Assembly: GCF_003945595.2 (NCBI RefSeq)
Contig: NW_024104532.1
Span: forward strand, 1,611,501-1,675,500
Source: Pipra filicauda
Taxonomy: Eukaryota > Chordata > Aves > Passeriformes > Pipridae
Direction: 5' to 3'
DNA length: 64,000 bases
The stretch's first letter is position 1. Each line of letters opens with the position of its first letter. This document shows positions 59,020-64,000 of this stretch, piece by piece. The position numbers and the translations under genes were made by a program. The notes under the pieces were generated by a model, which did no database searches, was not told the origin of the DNA, and saw only the letters and a program-made list of their open reading frames with translations.

Positions 59020-60903
59020 AAGCCAGCTTGAAAACATGACCCCAACTTCTTACTGTTGTGTGTTCCAGGAAAATGATTTATTGTTGGCATGTACCCATGT
59101 CACACTGATACTCAGGACGAAGTAAAAGTCACAGTAGTCACTCAGGCCCTCACTTCTGTCATTGTATTTTCAGATATTTCAAGGAATGAGGTAATGACTT
59201 TAAGATCAAGGTCATTTTCAGCTGCATCAATTATTTCACTTTCTCCTGGCAAAAGCATCTGCATACCTCTGCACAATGTGAGCTACCAAGCAAACATTTC
59301 ACTGGAAAACCTGACTGTTCTCAGCCATACAGAGTGCCTGGTTCTTGCGTTAAATTGGTTTAACAGTTTAAACTTTTACTATGTAACTTAGAAACTGGTA
59401 TGCAGCAACCCTGCATGTTACCAATTTAGTGCATTTAAAACAAATTTAAGTGGGTTCCAATCTACTTAGTCACTGCTACACAAAGGAGAGACCCCATATT
59501 TCAAATAACAAGGCTTCAGCAGAGAGATGACGTTAGTGGTGGGTAATAAGCTGAACTATCTATCAAGGCATCAAGTATGAAACAGATGGTGAGAAAAAAA
59601 AGGTCCAGATACATTTACAAGCCTTTTAACATGCTCACCCATTTAATTCACTGCAAGGTCACAACTTGATGTCTTAGACATGCAATCTTCTCTTCAGCTA
59701 GAAATGAAAGCAGGTTTAAAAAAAAAAAAAGACTGTTACAAAAGACTTAGAGGGGTTTAGTCAGTGTTTCTGGGAAGGGAAAATGCCCCACCATCAAACC
59801 TTACAGATCTTTGCTTGCCAGCACCAAGAATACATGATTCATAGCTTGCATCCATTGATTCCTCCAGTGGTTCAGTGCATTAGAAGTGATTTGCTGTAAT
59901 AGTTCACCTCTGAAAAATTCATTCCCTTCCTTTAGGACAATAATTTTGGGAGTTGGGACAGTTCTTGGTTGTACCTCTTGTATTTTAGTGTCTATAAAAA
60001 ATTGGGGCTAATCAGTGAAATACTCCAATGCATACCCTAATCTATTAAACTACTGAAACTCAGTCATGTGTCAGAGTGGTTATCAGCTGACCATGAAGGT
60101 CAGCCCTCCTTGCTTTGTGGGGCCCTCTCTCTTGCACCCCATTCCTGGATTCTGACACAATATAACCTGTCTATGTACATACTTTCTCATGGCATAGATT
60201 AAAATGTTAAAGAACCTCAAGTAAAAGTTATACTTTTAGTTAAATCCTTCATTCTAGTAGCTGGGGAATTGATGTCAGATGGAAAATGATTTCCCAGTGG
60301 TTTGGTTTTTGTAGCAAAAGTCTTCAACTTTTATGTAGATAGTCTTTGAAGTTAGAAATTGTTGTTAGACTATCAAATACTGTTTGAGGTGTCACTCAAT
60401 TTTTTTCTCCCTCTTTCTATTATGGGAATGGGATCTTAGCAAAGAATTATTGTGGTAGAAGATGAATGTATGACTGACACTGGAAAGAAAGATGTTTATG
60501 GGCCACATACAAAGGGAATTGTTGTGGAACCAAGACCTGTCAATATAATCTCGGTTAATTCTCCAAGTGTCTGGTTTCTCACTCAAAGAAGGCAGGGTTA
60601 AATCTCCAAAGGCATAATACTTGAATATGTCATCCATGGTGTGGAATATTTTCTAAAATGTCTTTCTGCTGGTGTAATTTCATGTTGCTGGTTTATCTGA
60701 GTCACACCCGTAGTTTGAAGCAGAGGGTGTGACTGCCTTTTGGGCTGCAGTTGGCTTGACCCGCCTAGAAAAATACACTTCCTTTCCCTGTTTTTGGACA
60801 GTTGTGCTATATGCAGTCTCTGGCCTCCCATGTCTTGTTTTCTGGCCCCGCACAATTCTTCCACCACTGTTTTTGTCTGAAGAAGGACTGAGCGTGGGTT
60901 GGA
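59020..60903. other. Non-coding stretch, nothing recognised
   Basis: A13 tract at 59718-59730. No gene or named repeat. Confidence 0.5.
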
Positions 60904-60917
60904 CCAATAGGTGGCAC
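60904..60917 (+). promoter_or_regulatory. CTCF-like site
   Basis: CCAATAGGTGGCAC matches the CTCF core CCASYAGRKGGCRS except for A at the fourth base. It keeps the important AG and GGC positions. An insulator or loop anchor is possible, but single-sequence matches are weak evidence. Confidence 0.3.
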
Positions 60918-61193
60918 ACAGGGAGCTCTTAAATAGGTTGAAAAAAATATACGAAGAGCAAATAAAAATAACAATACTCCAAATACCACAGGAAAAATTC
61001 CAGTTCTGGGTTAGTTGGTTTTTTTCCAATCCTCTGGCTTTGTATTTTTTCCCTTGCTTTAGAAATTCCAACCAGGTCTGGCTAACACTATACTGCCTGT
61101 CCAAAAGTTAATGTGATCCTTCTGCATGAGTTTCTATATGACATAGCTAGTGCCTTAATTACTTCTGTCACCTGCATTGCTGTAGCCTCTCAG
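60918..61193. other. Non-coding stretch, nothing recognised
   Basis: The 168-codon minus frame (60598-61104) covers this area and has no recognisable domain beyond one hydrophobic run. Confidence 0.4.
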
Positions 61194-61284
61194 GCTGGAA
61201 ACCAAAATCCTGCTCTACTAGCAAAATCCTCCTGTCCTAAAGAGCTCACCAGCAAAATATGAAATGGGAAATCAGATGGTGCAG
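61194..61284 (+). other. Weaker non-coding exon candidate
   Basis: TGTAGCCTCTCAG (AG at 61192-61193) and GGTGCAG|GTAAGC (GT at 61285-61286) bound 91 bases with stops in every frame. Splice-site quality is moderate. Confidence 0.15.
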
Positions 61285-61289
61285 GTAAG

Positions 61290-61739
61290 CAGAAGAGCAC
61301 AAAGAAAAACTGGTACAATGATAATCAGCATGACGGGACTTAACAGTATTTGGTTTAACAGCAAACCCTCAAAACTGAATTTTAGGGAGTTATTTTACCC
61401 TATTGCACCAACCAGTAGAAGATTTACAAGCTCTAGGGAACGTCCAGTTGCCCAAAAGTCCTACAGAAAATGGTGGTTTGGATTTTTACCAGTGTTTTAT
61501 AATATCTTCAACATCTTCAGCCCTCCTAAATAGAGACGGAGCTTAAATCATCACCTCCAGGAGCAGAGGGTTCAACGATTTTTCCTCTGACTCCTCTTGG
61601 ACTCAGGTGACAGGTAAAAGCCACATAGAGGAGACATGAGAGCCTATTGCAGAAAAGCCAAGTTGCAACTGGTGAGATGTAGAGAGGCTGGATTAATTAT
61701 GAAATAAAATCTGAGTCTGGGTAATACCATTCCCACAGA
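61290..61739. other. Non-coding stretch, nothing recognised
   Basis: No gene, RNA or repeat recognised. Confidence 0.4.
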
Positions 61740-62060
61740 ACCCAAATCACAAATGTTCAAGAGCCCTGCTGGAGTTTTCGTGCCGCTCTCCTTAGGAAGG
61801 AGTGCAGTCGGGCTCTGTGTATTTTCACATCTCTGAAAGCACAGGAGACAGTCAATAAAAAAGGGATGGCTGTCTTGAGATTACTCCCCCTCCTCTATGT
61901 TCTGAAGGCGACAGAACGGAGTGGATAGCGAGCAACCTGCTTGCCTTGGGTGCAGATGGCTTTAATTGTCATTCCCAGATGTTCTGCCTCTTGAAGGTCA
62001 AATTCACCTTGTATAAATCGGGCTGGAACCATCCAGGGAAAAAGCACAGACATTTTATTT
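61740..62060. promoter_or_regulatory. Candidate conserved non-coding element with retained CpGs
   Basis: Repeat-free, with CpGs at 61779-61812 and 61908-61932 in a CpG-poor background, and motif-like CAGATGGCTTTAATTGTCAT (E-box plus homeodomain core) near 61954-61973. Suggestive of a regulatory element. Confidence 0.25.
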
Positions 62061-62140
62061 GAAAAAATGTAATAAAAGAGTGTCCTTCTTTCTTGTTATT
62101 TCCTTCCTTGTAAATTTAAAGGGAACAGATTGAGAGGGAG
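62061..62140. other. Non-coding link
   Basis: AT-rich, nothing recognised. Confidence 0.3.
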
Positions 62141-62215
62141 GCCCGGTTGGCACAGGTCATGGTAATGGGATATAGAAGCTTTTGTCTGGATGATACGTGT
62201 TCAAATCCAGCTTAA
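62141..62215 (+). repeat. Possible tRNA-derived SINE head
   Basis: TGGCACAGGT at 62148-62157 resembles a Pol III A box and GTTCAAATCC at 62199-62208 is a perfect B box, about 51 bases apart, slightly long for a tRNA. AAGCTTTTGTCTGGATG between them recalls the anticodon arm region of tRNA-derived SINEs. The ends do not pair into an acceptor stem, so it is not a tRNA gene. Confidence 0.35.
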
Positions 62216-63925
62216 TATCACTGTGGATAAAACATTGGTATATTTTGGCTGCTGTAGCTCAGCTATAGGTATTAGTCCTGGATTCTCACTGCCATATTTG
62301 ACAGTGTCACTGTAAAAACATGTGCTCAAAAAGAATAGCTGGGGAAGGCATCCATCAGGAAAGGACATGTATCCTAAGGCCAGGCGTGCAGGGAAACCAG
62401 TGATGCTTTTGCCTATTCTCTCTTGTTTTGTGGTGGGATAGGTCACTTCAGTCTCCAAACTGGCATGTTGTGCATCTCTCTCACAAATGTAGCAATCTCC
62501 ATCCTAAAGCTATTTTGGCTGTTTATTTCTCCTTCCTCTTCCACTCCTATAGGATGCCTGGTTCATCAGCTCACCCCACTGGCTTTGGAAACATTTTTCT
62601 TCTGTCCAGCAAAATTTATTAACAGACAGACATGTATCCCTGTGTTTTTGTGTCAATAGTGCACAGTGTAGTTTTTAAGTGTACTGTAATTAGATGAAAA
62701 CATACTGTTATGTCAGGCATCACCAGATGGGGCCTTTACACATAGTCTGCAAAGCTTTTTTTCAAAAATGCATATGCAAGCTGTGGCTCTGGGGAGGATG
62801 CACTGCAGAGTTGTGTTCAGTTATTTAGGCATCTGTAGAGGCAGCTTTGGAAGAAAGACTGTTGAGTGAGCATTAAGATGTTATTTTTCTTGAGCTTGGA
62901 TTAGACTCAGTTATTGAGACAGGAACCAAACTTCAGATTTAGATGTCCTCAGATGTCTCAAACAGCACCATGAAGGGAGAGGCAGCCAGAAACTACATAT
63001 CTTTTCAAATCTCAGACAAACTCTGTATTTTTCCAAGATGACTGTGGTTTCCCCTGTTATCTTACTGCAGATACAAAAGAAATGAATTTATAGGATTGCA
63101 GCCTTATCCTTGGATGGTTTCTTTGGGCAATTTTGGAAGAAAGGAATGAAGATTATACATATGATAAATGTGGATTTTAATGGAGAAACAGCTAGAAATT
63201 CTAAAGGTGATTAATTAAAGGAAAATTAGGATCCCATTAAGCAACTGTTCAGGGCAATTTCATGCTGGAAAATTTACAGATTCAAACACAGCACTTTGTA
63301 AATATAAGCCATGAGATGAATAGGGAATTTTTCTGTGTGACATATATTCCCTTACTTTTCTTGTGGACTGAGATATTTTGCCTCCATGATCTCAGAAGTT
63401 CTGAAACCCCTTTGATTCATATTCCCACGATTTATGCTGCAAGCAGAGAGCATTGGAATGAGGCATTTAGTGGATAATTCAAGATACTGAGAAAATATAT
63501 CAAAGATGTGTTGTGCACACCAGATCCTGGACTTTAAGTTGTGTTCAGTGCTGGAAGACTGTGTGCTGCATACACAGATCCTAAAGTGCTGCCTGAGCCC
63601 AGGGCTGGGACAATAGCAGGAAAAGCACTGCAACTAAGTGTTGAAAACCTGATGGAGACACTAATCCACAGAAAAAGGGGTTTATGCAATTTAATGAGCT
63701 GGCAGTATCTGCATGTGAGTATAACTGAAACTGGGACCAAGGTGAGATTTTAGAGGGACACCTTTAGCTGTCTAGCAGCTTGAAAATTGGGGTTTGTTGT
63801 GCAAGTACTTGCTGGTTATTCGTGGTTATGCACCTTTGGTCTACTGATTGTATTGGTGAATGAATATTTGTGCAGGTTATTTGCTGGGAGAGGATGATTT
63901 AGCTACTAGTGAAGGTCTCAGTGGT
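62216..63925. other. Non-coding stretch, nothing recognised
   Basis: AT-rich with short frames on both strands that lack domains. No repeat recognised. Confidence 0.5.
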
Positions 63926-64000
63926 AGAATCACAGAATCATAGAATGGCCTTGACTGGAAGGAACTTTAAAGATGATCTTGTTCCAACCCCCTGCCATGG
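63926..64000 (-). repeat. CR1 LINE 3' end, antisense, cut by the window edge
   Basis: AGAATCACAGAATCATAGAATGG-type terminus (63926 on) followed by TTGACTGGAAGGAACTTTAA, GATGATCTTGTTCCAACCCC and CTGCCATGG. This is the reverse complement of the avian CR1 3' end. The element runs rightward out of the window, so its length and subfamily are unknown. Divergence from the textbook form is modest, so it is younger than the copy at 51 kb. Confidence 0.95.

Noticed and set aside
60598..61104. 168-codon minus-strand frame with a hydrophobic run
   Set aside because: No recognisable family and competing frames over the same DNA. The hydrophobic run follows from AT-rich sequence.
62141..62215. Functional tRNA gene
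   Set aside because: A and B boxes are present but the ends do not pair into an acceptor stem and box spacing is long.
1..64000. CRISPR array, operon, phage or bacterial defence system
   Set aside because: No regularly spaced repeats or packed genes, and CR1 and MIR elements show vertebrate DNA.

Overview
The window looks like non-coding chromosomal DNA from a bird. The best evidence is at the right edge (63926-64000). There the plus strand carries the antisense 3' end of a CR1 LINE, with the tandem ATTCT/ATGATTC-type terminus in reverse complement and the adjoining conserved 3' segment typical of avian CR1. The overall character fits: low interspersed-repeat density, CpG depletion, short A/T tracts, worn ancient amniote repeats (MIR-like SINEs, an old CR1) and no bacterial-style gene packing. 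I recognised no protein-coding gene. The longest open frame is 179 codons, about what chance gives in 64 kb read in six frames, and none of the translations I read resembled a known domain.

Layout. 1-4.7 kb is unremarkable apart from one copy of an old dispersed repeat (1595-1745). 4.74-5.16 kb is a GC- and CpG-richer block ending in a perfect 25-bp tandem duplication. 5.2-12.3 kb is mostly plain sequence with weak SINE relics. 12.3-13.05 kb holds two blocks that look regulatory. 14.1-14.3 kb contains a non-coding exon candidate. 19.8-20.7 kb has a mirror-like pyrimidine/purine tract and a TATA-plus-splice-donor arrangement. 23.7-24.4 kb has two very small CpG clusters. 29.2-31.7 kb has a structured CpG-rich hairpin, AT-rich segments and a MIR. 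33.7-34.9 kb has two antisense MIRs. 35.6-36.05 kb is a good conserved-element candidate. 38-41.4 kb has further repeat copies, a perfect 49-bp tandem duplication and a near-perfect RFX X-box. 44.5 kb has the best non-coding exon candidate. 48.9-52.4 kb holds a MIR, an ancient CR1, and a 32-T tract followed by a reverse-complement polyadenylation signal. 60.9-62.2 kb has a CTCF-like site, a conserved-looking block and a tRNA-like relic.

Reading. The window is best described as an intergenic or long-intron segment, possibly a gene desert with scattered regulatory elements. Nothing in it supports a new multi-gene system. The most interesting items are small: a repeat family recognisable from its palindromic motifs, a possible minus-strand mRNA retrocopy 3' end (unusual for birds), two spliceable non-coding exon candidates, the X-box, and the bulged hairpin at 29.33 kb. 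Calls of conserved element, enhancer or lncRNA exon are inference, since conservation and transcription cannot be seen from one sequence.
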